Origin: Eggerthella sp. YY7918
Lineage (GTDB): Bacteria; Actinomycetota; Coriobacteriia; Coriobacteriales; Eggerthellaceae
DNA length: 64,000 bases
NCBI RefSeq assembly: GCF_000270285.1
Contig: NC_015738.1
Span: 682,001-746,000 of the forward strand
Direction: 5' to 3'
The notes below the pieces were generated by a model. The model saw only the letters and a list, made by a program, of their open reading frames with translations. It made no database searches and was not told the origin of the DNA. Positions 9,030-16,053 of this stretch are shown here, piece after piece. Each line of letters starts with the position of its first letter. Positions within the stretch are counted from its first letter, which is position 1. The position numbers and the translations under genes were made by a program.

Positions 9030-9286
9030 CGAAGCTGAGCGATCTTCCTAACATTGGCGCGCATGCCGAGCAGCAGCTTACCGAGGTGGGGATAACCACC
9101 GCTGAAGATCTTCTTGCGATCGGCGCTGAGCAAGCCTGGCTCAAACTGCAAACTATCGACCCCGGCGTATGCATTATGCAACTCTACGACCTCGAGGGCG
9201 CCGTGCAAGGCATTCCCAAAAAAGCCCTCGACCCCGCTCGCAAACAAGAACTCAAAGCCTTCGTGGCTGCAAACCAACCCGCCTAA
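9026..9286 (+). CDS. TfoX C-terminal domain protein
   Basis: 86 residues, consisting only of a TfoX_C-type helix-hairpin-helix domain: LSDLPNIGAHAEQQLTEVGI, then TTAEDLLAIGAEQAW and LYDLEGAVQGIP. The N-terminal domain of the competence regulator TfoX/Sxy is absent, as is common for stand-alone copies. The role is unknown; related folds bind nucleic acid. It overlaps the flavodoxin gene by 4 bp. Confidence 0.85.
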   Translation: MTKLSDLPNIGAHAEQQLTEVGITTAEDLLAIGAEQAWLKLQTIDPGVCIMQLYDLEGAVQGIPKKALDPARKQELKAFVAANQPA

Positions 9287-9378
9287 GCACAGAGGTCATT
9301 TGCGTCATTTGTCTTACGGGATGCCTGATTACTTTTCGTGAGCTCGTCAGGCTGAGCGGTTTGCGTCATGAGCGGAAG

Positions 9379-9394
9379 TGTTTCACGTGAAACA
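9379..9394. other. parS-type ParB-binding site 4
   Basis: TGTTTCACGTGAAACA, perfect, in the 354-bp gap 9287-9640. The right flank CGTGCTAAA also follows site 1, suggesting that segments carrying parS have been duplicated. Confidence 0.85.
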
Positions 9395-9449
9395 TCCGTG
9401 CTAAAACTCTCGATGATTTGCATATTCTGAGAGGCGAATAACGCCCTCT

Positions 9450-9494
9450 CTGTCATCCTGAGCGAGCGAAGCGAGTCGAAGAATCTCGCGCGAC
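9450..9494 (+). repeat. Dispersed intergenic repeat (CTGTCATCCTGAGCGA type)
   Basis: The stretch begins CTGTCATCCTGAGCGAGCGA and continues through GCGAGTCGAAGAATCTCGCG. It belongs to a class of short dispersed repeats with TCATCCTGAG and GTCGAAGRATCTC cores that is common in many bacterial intergenic regions. Related copies lie inside cdsA (41388-41467) and dxr (42638-42687). The rest of the 9287-9640 gap holds parS site 4 and the TetR operator. Confidence 0.6.
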
Positions 9495-9591
9495 GCCAGC
9501 TATAACGCTTTCCGTAAGAGCGGGTGACATCTCCCCGCTTGCGTTGTGTGGCATGGCAGAGCACCAAGCTTGACTTCCTTTCGTGTGCACA

Positions 9592-9613
9592 TTATATTAC
9601 AACCGTAATATAA
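9592..9613. promoter_or_regulatory. Palindromic operator of the TetR-type gene
   Basis: TTATATTAC (9592-9600), four bases, then GTAATATAA (9605-9613): a perfect 9-bp inverted repeat 27 bp before the TetR-type ATG. A further half-site GTGTAAT follows at 9617. This is the usual position for an autorepressor site. Confidence 0.6.
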
Positions 9614-9640
9614 CAAGTGTAATAAAAAGGAGGAGAGGGC

Positions 9641-10198
9641 ATGCCGGAGCAGAGGGTTACGCGGGATGCAGTGCTTGATGCGGCGCTTGCGCTGGTGCGT
9701 GAGCAGGGAGAAGGCGCGCTGAGTGCGCGGACGGTGGCCCAGAGGGCGGGGTGTTCGGTGCAGCCCATCTACAGTCAATTCGGCGACATGCAAGAACTGG
9801 TTCGCCAGCTTTATGATCATGCGCGGGCCTGGGTGGCAGCGTATAACCGCCAGCATGAGCACGACGGCAAGAACCCCTTCGAGTCGAATGGCCTTTCACA
9901 CTTGCGCCTCGCGCGCACGGAACGCAATCTGTTCCACTTCTTGTACCTGTCGCCGCATATGGATGTCACGAGTTTCGCCGAGGTGTACGAAAGTGTGGCC
10001 ATCGACGGCGTGCAGGACTGCATTGAGGAGCTGGGGAATTTGTCGCCGGCGGCCGCGCGCGAGCTGTACCTCAACATGATCGTGTACACGCACGGCATGG
10101 CTGCGATGCTGGCGTGTGGTTCGCACTTTTCTGACGAAGAGCTGGCCATGCGCATGGATGCGGCATTTCAAGCCTTCGTCAGCGCGGTGCGGTCATGA
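9641..10198 (+). CDS. TetR/AcrR family regulator
   Basis: 185 residues. The N-terminal helix-turn-helix reads RDAVLDAALALVREQG, then LSARTVAQRAGCSVQPIYSQFGDMQELV, the TetR pattern. The C-terminal helices bind an unknown ligand. GGAGAGGGC precedes the ATG. Its stop overlaps the start of the iron-sulfur membrane protein (ATGA), so it probably controls that gene and itself through the palindrome at 9592-9613. Confidence 0.9.
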   Translation: MPEQRVTRDAVLDAALALVREQGEGALSARTVAQRAGCSVQPIYSQFGDMQELVRQLYDHARAWVAAYNRQHEHDGKNPFESNGLSHLRLARTERNLFHFLYLSPHMDVTSFAEVYESVAIDGVQDCIEELGNLSPAAARELYLNMIVYTHGMAAMLACGSHFSDEELAMRMDAAFQAFVSAVRS

Positions 10199-10950
10199 GC
10201 GCCGCCCGCAAGTCGGGGGCTACTCGGCAGCGAGTGCGGCGGCTTGTGCTGCTGGTGTCGTTTCTGCTGCTCCCCGTGACCATCTACTATTTCTCGCCGG
10301 TGCTTGCCATATCGGGCGCATTTGAAGGTGTTGTTGCTGGATGTCTGCTTATGTTCGCATTGCAGTTCTTGCTCGCGATCGTGTTGCGCCGTGCGTTTTG
10401 CGGTTGGCTGTGTCCGGCTGGCGGCCTGCAAGAAATCGAGGCCGATGTTGCCAACAAGCCGGCGAAACTCGGTTGGCGCACGCGCATCAAGTATGTGATC
10501 TGGGCGCCGTGGGTGCTCACCATTGTTGCGGGTGCGTGGCTCGCTGGCGGCTTCTCGGTTGTGAATCCGCTCTATCACACAACGGCGGGTATCTCGGTGG
10601 CAAACCTCATGGGACTAGGCATCTACCTGGGCATTGTGGCGCTGTTCTTCATCCCAAATCTGTTTCTGGGCCGTCGCGCCATGTGCCACTGCATCTGCTG
10701 GATGGCACCGTTTATGGTGTTGGGCGGCAAACTTGGCCGCGCGCTGCGCATCCCGCAGCTGCACATTAAAGCTGAGCCGGATCGCTGCATAAGCTGCGGC
10801 AAGTGTGAACGCGCATGTCCCATGAGCCTGCCGGTGGAAGTTCTCCTGCGCGCTGACACTATCTCCGACGCTGAGTGTATCCAATGCGCCGCCTGCGCCG
10901 ACGCTTGTCCCAAAGACGTGCTCAAACTACGCATCGGCCGCATGCAATAG
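10195..10950 (+). CDS. NapH/MauN-type 4Fe-4S membrane protein
   Basis: 251 residues with four or five membrane segments. The cytoplasmic motif CGWLCPAGGLQEIE is characteristic of the NapH/NosR/CcoG group, and CHCICW resembles its second copy. Two ferredoxin-type motifs (CISCGKCERACP and CIQCAACADACP) close the protein. Such proteins pass electrons from quinol or the membrane to soluble acceptors. No dedicated reductase is adjacent, so the partner is unknown. It is translationally coupled to the preceding TetR-type repressor. Confidence 0.85.
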   Translation: MSAARKSGATRQRVRRLVLLVSFLLLPVTIYYFSPVLAISGAFEGVVAGCLLMFALQFLLAIVLRRAFCGWLCPAGGLQEIEADVANKPAKLGWRTRIKYVIWAPWVLTIVAGAWLAGGFSVVNPLYHTTAGISVANLMGLGIYLGIVALFFIPNLFLGRRAMCHCICWMAPFMVLGGKLGRALRIPQLHIKAEPDRCISCGKCERACPMSLPVEVLLRADTISDAECIQCAACADACPKDVLKLRIGRMQ

Positions 10951-10977
10951 CATAATAATCAGCCATTTCCGCACAGG

Positions 10978-10993
10978 TGTTTCACGTGAAACA
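10978..10993. other. parS-type ParB-binding site 5
   Basis: TGTTTCACGTGAAACA, perfect, between the NapH-like gene and the MerR promoter. It is the last of five sites within 5.04 kb. Confidence 0.85.
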
Positions 10994-11025
10994 CTGACGC
11001 TGCCCTTCTTTTCTCAAATTCCCAC

Positions 11026-11056
11026 TTGACCCTCACGTTACGTGAGGGCGTATGCT
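11026..11056 (+). promoter_or_regulatory. MerR-type promoter with 19-bp spacer
   Basis: -35 TTGACC (11026-11031) and -10 TATGCT (11051-11056) are 19 bp apart, the long spacing that MerR proteins correct by twisting DNA. The palindrome CCCTCACG TTA CGTGAGGG (11030-11048) fills the spacer. The downstream gene is a MerR-TipA regulator, so autoregulation is expected. Confidence 0.8.
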
Positions 11057-11084
11057 GTCGTTACGACGTCGGAAGGAAGTAGTC

Positions 11085-11855
11085 ATGGAGCAAGAGCGAA
11101 CCTATACGGTGCACGAGTTGGCGCAGTTGTCGGGCTGTACGGTGCGAACGTTGCACCACTACGATGAGCTGGGCCTTGTGCGGGCGCAACGTGCGTCGAA
11201 TGGGTATCGGCTTTACGGTGCGGCCGAGGTCGACCGGCTGCAGCAGGTACTGCTGTACCGCGAGGCGGATATGCCGCTTGCGGACATCAAGCGCCTGTTG
11301 GATGACCCTGCCTTTAATGCCTGTGATGCGCTGGCTGGCCACCTGCGCGAGCTGCGCGGTCGTGCGCAGCGTTTGGAAGCATTGATTGCGAGCGTGGAGA
11401 AAACGCTCGCCCATTTGGAGGGAGGCGCGGCTATGGAAGACCGCGAGAAGTTTGAGGCATTCAAGAAGGGCCTCGTGGACGAGAACGAGAAGAAGTACGG
11501 TGCTGAGGTGCGCGAACGCTGGGGCGACGCGGCGGCCGATGCGAGCAACGCGAAGGTGATGGGCATGAGCGAGCAGCAGTACGCCCACACGCAGGAGCTG
11601 GAGGCGCAGATGCGCAAGGCTCTGCTGGCAGGCATGGAAGCGGGCGACCCGGCAGGCGAGGACGCGCAGCGTGCGGCCGACCTGCACCGCCAGTGGCTCT
11701 GCGAGTTCTGGGCCGACGGCGCGTACTCGAAAGAGGCGCACGCCGCACTGGCCGAAGGCTACGTGGCCGACGAGCGCTTCAAAGCCTACTACGAAGCCAT
11801 CGCCCCCGGCGCCACCGAATTCCTCCGAGACGCCATCAAGGTGTACTGCGGGTAA
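11085..11855 (+). CDS. MerR family regulator with TipAS ligand domain
   Basis: 256 residues. The N-terminal MerR winged helix reads YTVHELAQLSGCTVRTLHHY, with DELGLVRAQRASNGYRLY after it. A coiled-coil linker (about residues 75-125) follows, then a C-terminal TipAS domain including MGMSEQQYAHTQ and WADGAYSKEAHAALAEGYV. TipA proteins bind thiopeptide or other ligands and activate their own promoter. The start at 11085 follows GGAAGGAAG; an upstream in-frame ATG at 11052 overlaps the -10 and is unlikely. No target other than its own promoter is obvious. Confidence 0.88.
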   Translation: MEQERTYTVHELAQLSGCTVRTLHHYDELGLVRAQRASNGYRLYGAAEVDRLQQVLLYREADMPLADIKRLLDDPAFNACDALAGHLRELRGRAQRLEALIASVEKTLAHLEGGAAMEDREKFEAFKKGLVDENEKKYGAEVRERWGDAAADASNAKVMGMSEQQYAHTQELEAQMRKALLAGMEAGDPAGEDAQRAADLHRQWLCEFWADGAYSKEAHAALAEGYVADERFKAYYEAIAPGATEFLRDAIKVYCG

Positions 11856-11880
11856 AGGGGCGTTGTGGTGTGACGAACGA

Positions 11881-12207
11881 CTAGAAGTTGGAATCGAAAT
11901 CGATCAGTGCGTAGGTGTCGATATTCTGGCGCTGATGGAGAACGCGATAAACGGTAAGCGTCGTGTCGTCGAAACGGTAGTACACAGTGTAGGGATTCGC
12001 AAAAACCGTGCGGTATTCGGTGTAGTGCAGATCGTCCATATGGAGATGTCCTCCGCTTTCGGGAAAAGCGCGCACGCGATCAAGGGCGGCGTCGATGCGC
12101 TGCATGGCATCGAGCGCTGCTTGTGGCGATTTTCGCTCGAACCCCAGATAGAATGCAATAGATTCACGATCAAGGTGGGCGCGAGGACGCCAGACAAGAT
12201 CAAGCAT
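11881..12207 (-). CDS. RelE/ParE-type toxin
   Basis: 108 residues with the RelE/ParE fold: a helical N-terminus (ESIAFYLGFERKSPQAALDAM) followed by beta strands (YRTVFANPYTVYYRFDD, LTVYRVLHQRQNI). The end motif V-x-H-x-R-Q is typical of RelE/ParE superfamily members. RelE toxins cut mRNA on the ribosome; ParE toxins poison gyrase; the subgroup cannot be settled here. It lies 2 bp downstream of the antitoxin gene. Confidence 0.8.
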   Translation of the reverse strand: MLDLVWRPRAHLDRESIAFYLGFERKSPQAALDAMQRIDAALDRVRAFPESGGHLHMDDLHYTEYRTVFANPYTVYYRFDDTTLTVYRVLHQRQNIDTYALIDFDSNF

Positions 12208-12209
12208 CC

Positions 12210-12533
12210 TTAGTCCACCTTGGCGTTCGATGTATAATCAATATTCCATAGTGCAAAAATCTCATGCATTTTCGCGTCCGATTCCTCGGCGGAAATGGCT
12301 TCCGGTCGATAGCGCTCTTCGATTTCCGCCTCTCGCAATGCCAAATATATGCGATTTCGCCGCTCGGCTGACTCGTACGCGTTACTGTCCATAAGTACGT
12401 ACGAAGATACGCCATTCTTGGTGAGTACGACCGGTTCTTGTGTTTCGGTTGCCTGCACACACACATCATTAAGCTGCGTGCGCAAATCAGTAATGGGCCT
12501 AATAACGGGAAGTGCTGTAGCGAACGCTCGCAT
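12210..12533 (-). CDS. Phd/YefM-family antitoxin
   Basis: 107 residues. The N-terminal Phd/YefM domain shows RPITDLRTQLNDVCVQ, then EPVVLTKNGVSSYVLMDSNAYE, the family's DNA-binding fold. The C-terminal acidic region should wrap around the toxin encoded next to it. The upstream spacer (12534-12675) is AT-rich around GATACTGAATAGTATACAG and probably contains the shared autoregulated promoter. Confidence 0.85.
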   Translation of the reverse strand: MRAFATALPVIRPITDLRTQLNDVCVQATETQEPVVLTKNGVSSYVLMDSNAYESAERRNRIYLALREAEIEERYRPEAISAEESDAKMHEIFALWNIDYTSNAKVD

Positions 12534-12610
12534 TGATCCTCCAATCGATGATGATACTGAATAGTATACAGAATAATGTACTTAATTCAATACTTTATGT
12601 AAGGAAGCGG

Positions 12611-12662
12611 AAACGCCGTGTCACCGAACGGCGGCGAAGGCGAACGTTTGGTGACACCGTTT
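12611..12662 (-). terminator. Stem-loop after the AAA ATPase gene
   Basis: AAACGCCGTGTCACC (12611-12625) pairs with GGTGACACCGTTT (12650-12662) with a 2-nt bulge. It starts 13 bases past the ATPase stop codon on the minus strand. There is no clear U-run, so it may be a processing or Rho-dependent end rather than an intrinsic terminator. Confidence 0.4.
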
Positions 12663-12675
12663 GCTACGTGAAGGC

Positions 12676-14238
12676 CTACTCTTCGTTGAGGTTGAGGCGG
12701 TTGATGCGGGCGGCTAGGTCGGTGCCGCGTTCGTGGAAGAGGAGGGTTTCGTTGTGCTTGAAGTAGGGGTCGCAGCCGTGGTCGTTGATGAAGGTCATGC
12801 CGTAGCGGTTGACGGTGAGGTCGGTTACGAGCAGTAGCATTTCTTGGCCCGGGCCGAAGGCATCTTCTACGAAGGCGAATGCGTGGTTGAGCGCGTCCGA
12901 CGTGGCGGCGATGCGCGCGTCGAGGGTGTCAACTAGTTCGCCAAACAAAGCCTTTACCTGGTCGAACGTCACTGTGCCACTCTCGCTGCCTGACCGCAAG
13001 GCGCGGTCGATCAGCGCGAGGGTGCGTTCGTATGACACATACTTCTCGTCGGACAAGAGCCCGGCCTTACGCTCGGCATCGAGCTGCGCCTGCAATGCGG
13101 CGGCCTCAGCGCGCAGCGCCGGCTGCATGTCGGGACTTGCATTTGTGGCTGTTCTCGCATCGCCCGCATCGGCTCCCGCGTCCACACCCGCCACTGCGTT
13201 CGCCGCATCCCGCAGTTCCGCCAGCCGTCCGTGCGCGAACGCTACGGCGCGTTCCTCCAGCACCGCCTCGCGCAGCCGACCGCCCAGCGCGTCGGTGATA
13301 AGCCCCATGAGCGACACGCGCTCGTCGAAGCCCGCCTCGCGTGCCCGGTCGAGCACCGCACCGTCGGCCGTTCCTGCCAGAATGCGGTCGATCTGGTAAT
13401 CCGCCCGATACTTCGTGAACAGCTCGTAGTATACGCTAAACCGCTTCGCGATCTCGGCATTCTGCACGTACTGTCCGATGAGCAGCTCATCCACCGCAAG
13501 CCCACGCTCCTCGTAGAGCTGCATCATGGCCGACAGGTCGTCCCAGCCGCGCGCCGTGACGAACGACTTGCCGTCCACGGTGGTCTCCACGCGATAGAAA
13601 TGGTCGCGCTCGATATCGAGGTACGTGAGTACGGCCGGGTGCACGCCGCTCTCCACGGCAAAGTCGCGCCACGCGGCGAAGTCGGGCTCCACGTCGATGC
13701 GTTTCAGGCGGTCCCACGTAGCAATGTCGAAATCGCGCGCCGTGCGGTTGTACTCGGGAGGGTTGCCCGCCGTCACCACAATCCAGCCGTCGGGCACGCG
13801 GTGCCGCCCGAACACCTTGTACTGCAGAAATTGCAGCATGGCGGGCGTGAGCGTCTCGGACACGCAGTTGATCTCGTCCAAGAACAGGATGCCCTCGCGC
13901 CGCCCGGTGGCCTCCATGGCCTCGTACACCGCGGCGATGATCTCGCTCATCGTGTATTCGGACACGTCGTATTCCACGCCGTCGTAGGTTTTCTTCGCGA
14001 TGAACGGCAGGCCGAGCGCGCTTTGCCGCGTGTGGTGCGTCATCGAATACGATACAAACTCCACGTCCAGCTCCTGCGCGATCTGCTCCATAATGGCCGT
14101 CTTGCCAATGCCGGGCGCGCCCAGCAAAAACACGGGACGCTGCCGTTCGGTGGGCATGCGGTAGTTGCCGAACTCGTCCTTCGAGAAGTAGGCGACCATC
14201 GCGTTTTTGATTTGCTGCTTCGCTTGACGAATATCCAC
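12676..14238 (-). CDS. MoxR-type AAA+ ATPase
   Basis: 520 residues. Walker A GAPGIGKT (residues 40-47) and Walker B ILFLDE (117-122) lie in an AAA_5/MoxR domain; TAGNPPEYNRTARDFDIATW is the sensor region. A long Ala-rich and coiled C-terminal part (about 330-460) follows. MoxR ATPases act as chaperones with a VWA-domain partner, which is exactly the gene upstream in this operon. AGGAGG lies 7 bases before the ATG. The substrate complex is unknown. Confidence 0.88.
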   Translation of the reverse strand: MDIRQAKQQIKNAMVAYFSKDEFGNYRMPTERQRPVFLLGAPGIGKTAIMEQIAQELDVEFVSYSMTHHTRQSALGLPFIAKKTYDGVEYDVSEYTMSEIIAAVYEAMEATGRREGILFLDEINCVSETLTPAMLQFLQYKVFGRHRVPDGWIVVTAGNPPEYNRTARDFDIATWDRLKRIDVEPDFAAWRDFAVESGVHPAVLTYLDIERDHFYRVETTVDGKSFVTARGWDDLSAMMQLYEERGLAVDELLIGQYVQNAEIAKRFSVYYELFTKYRADYQIDRILAGTADGAVLDRAREAGFDERVSLMGLITDALGGRLREAVLEERAVAFAHGRLAELRDAANAVAGVDAGADAGDARTATNASPDMQPALRAEAAALQAQLDAERKAGLLSDEKYVSYERTLALIDRALRSGSESGTVTFDQVKALFGELVDTLDARIAATSDALNHAFAFVEDAFGPGQEMLLLVTDLTVNRYGMTFINDHGCDPYFKHNETLLFHERGTDLAARINRLNLNEE

Positions 14239-14252
14239 GTTTTCCTCCTGAC

Positions 14253-14371
14253 GGTTTCCCGTGGTGGCCTCAGAACCTTTCAGAACCTGCGGACACTCGC
14301 GCGCGGCGCAAAGGCCGCTGAGCTCGTCGTCCGCAGAACCTTCAAGGCTCTGCGACCTGCCACGGAAATCC
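14253..14371. repeat. Long imperfect inverted repeat between the VWA and AAA genes
   Basis: Nearly the whole 144-bp spacer folds on itself. TGCGGAC (14288-14294) pairs with GTCCGCA (14329-14335), and outer AGAACCT and CCGTGG blocks pair at matching distances. As it lies inside an operon, the RNA hairpin could adjust expression of the ATPase relative to the VWA gene. Confidence 0.5.
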
Positions 14372-14382
14372 TGTTCCTTCCA

Positions 14383-15915
14383 TTACTGATCTTCCAACAA
14401 AACGGTTTCCTCCAGGACTACCTTCATGGCCCAGGTGGGAACCGGGGCGCTAGCGGCGGCGGACGCGTCGTCTACGAAGACGAACGCGGTGTCGTAATCG
14501 GGCTTGCGAGTGGGGTAGGTGCCCTGGCCGTCGGTGAAGTAGATGAGGCCGCCGAGGTTCGTGAGGTCGCCGCGCTCCACGGCGGCGTCCACGTAGGCGA
14601 ACACGGGGCGGAAATCGGTGCCGCCAAGCCCCTTGATTTCCAGGCGGTCCAGGTAATCGTCCAGGTCGTGCAGGTTTGCGATGCGCGTGACGTCGGTCAC
14701 GGTGGCATCGCACTGCACGATGAGCACGTTCATGTCAGCGAAGAAGCTCGTCTCGTCGGACAGGATGCCGTAGGTTTTCTCGATGAAGCGCCGCACGAGG
14801 CCATCCTTCGTGGAGGCTGAGGTGTCGATGGCAATGACGAAATCGCGCACGCGCTTCTCTTCCACGTACTCAAGCGGCTCGATGAGCGGCAGGTTGCCGT
14901 AGCGCTCGAGGCCGTAGCAATAGTAGACGTAGTCGAACTCGTCGTCGTTCACGCGAATCTGCTCGCCCATGCGGGCGAACTTGCGCAAAAACTCTCGGTA
15001 GTCCTGCTTCTCGCGCGTGACGGCGCGCAGGTTCATGGCGAGATTTGCGCCGCGCACACCCCACAGTTTCACGTACGAATCAAGCTGTATGCCCATTTCA
15101 AGCGCGGCGTTTTTCCATTGGTCGCGCGAGCGGTCGAGGTTTATCGTGTCGGCGAAGCGCTCGCCGATGGCGCGCGCAGCGTTTTCGGGCGCTTCTTTCT
15201 GGAAGATGTCGTCGGGGTCCATGCCGCGCTGTGAGGCGTGGCTGCGCTTGGCGTTGGCGGCTTCGGGCGGCAGCTCCATCTGTGTGCCATCTTCGCCGGG
15301 GCCGGCCGCGGGCGCAGCGGAATCAGTGGGATGTTCTTCGGCCTGGCCGCGTGCTTCAGCGGCTTCGCTTTCGCCCTCGGCAGCGAGCATGCGGTGCCAG
15401 GGTTCGTGGTCGTCCACGAGGAAGGGCGCGCGCAGCTCGGCCACTTCATCGTCGGAAAGCTCCTGGTCAACCAGGTAACGATAAACTGTTTCGGCTGTGG
15501 CCAGCGGCAGCGCGGCGTCGATACGCGCAAGCGTGGCCGCCTGGCGCGCGGCGCGAGTTGTGCGCGTGGCGGGCAGGTCCAGCTCGGCGATGGTTCGCTC
15601 AACCACCAGGTCGCAGGCTGCATCCCAACGCAGTGCGTCAACGTGCTCGCCAGGATAGAGGTGCAAAAACACGTTATGCAGCACCATATGAAGGTAGGCG
15701 CGCGTGAGCGCATTCGGCTCGTCGGCGTACAAGCGCGCGAGCGAGGCTGGGTCGAAGCGCAGATGCACGCTATCAGTGGCCAGCGTGGCCCCGGGCACGG
15801 GAAGGGGGCGCAGGCGCGCGAACGCGGCGTTCATGAAGCGCAGGTTCACGATCAGTTCGTTTTTCGCAAGGTCGAGCGCTTGGCGAGCAAGCTCCTCGAC
15901 GGCATCGGCGGCCAT
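14383..15915 (-). CDS. VWA domain protein with putative metallopeptidase-like N-terminus (DUF2201 type)
   Basis: 510 residues. The N-terminal helical region contains HMVLHNVFLH, reminiscent of the H-x-x-x-H of the DUF2201 N-terminal domain. A low-complexity acidic linker follows, then a C-terminal VWA domain with the MIDAS motif in VIAIDTSASTKDGLV. It pairs with the MoxR ATPase downstream. The start at 15915 follows GAAGGAG; the frame stays open to 16020, but that extension lacks a ribosome site. Metal-dependent binding of a client complex is expected for the VWA part; peptidase activity is unproven. Confidence 0.8.
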   Translation of the reverse strand: MAADAVEELARQALDLAKNELIVNLRFMNAAFARLRPLPVPGATLATDSVHLRFDPASLARLYADEPNALTRAYLHMVLHNVFLHLYPGEHVDALRWDAACDLVVERTIAELDLPATRTTRAARQAATLARIDAALPLATAETVYRYLVDQELSDDEVAELRAPFLVDDHEPWHRMLAAEGESEAAEARGQAEEHPTDSAAPAAGPGEDGTQMELPPEAANAKRSHASQRGMDPDDIFQKEAPENAARAIGERFADTINLDRSRDQWKNAALEMGIQLDSYVKLWGVRGANLAMNLRAVTREKQDYREFLRKFARMGEQIRVNDDEFDYVYYCYGLERYGNLPLIEPLEYVEEKRVRDFVIAIDTSASTKDGLVRRFIEKTYGILSDETSFFADMNVLIVQCDATVTDVTRIANLHDLDDYLDRLEIKGLGGTDFRPVFAYVDAAVERGDLTNLGGLIYFTDGQGTYPTRKPDYDTAFVFVDDASAAASAPVPTWAMKVVLEETVLLEDQ

Positions 15916-16053
15916 GGCGGCTCCTTCGACGTGGTGCGACAGCAGCGCCGGCCGACTGATGCTTGCCAGGGCTGCAAGCTGGAGTGTAGCATGGTGGCGT
16001 GCGGCCGGTAAACATATCATTTAGGTTTGGTTTTGAGAGGTAGCACAAAAACC

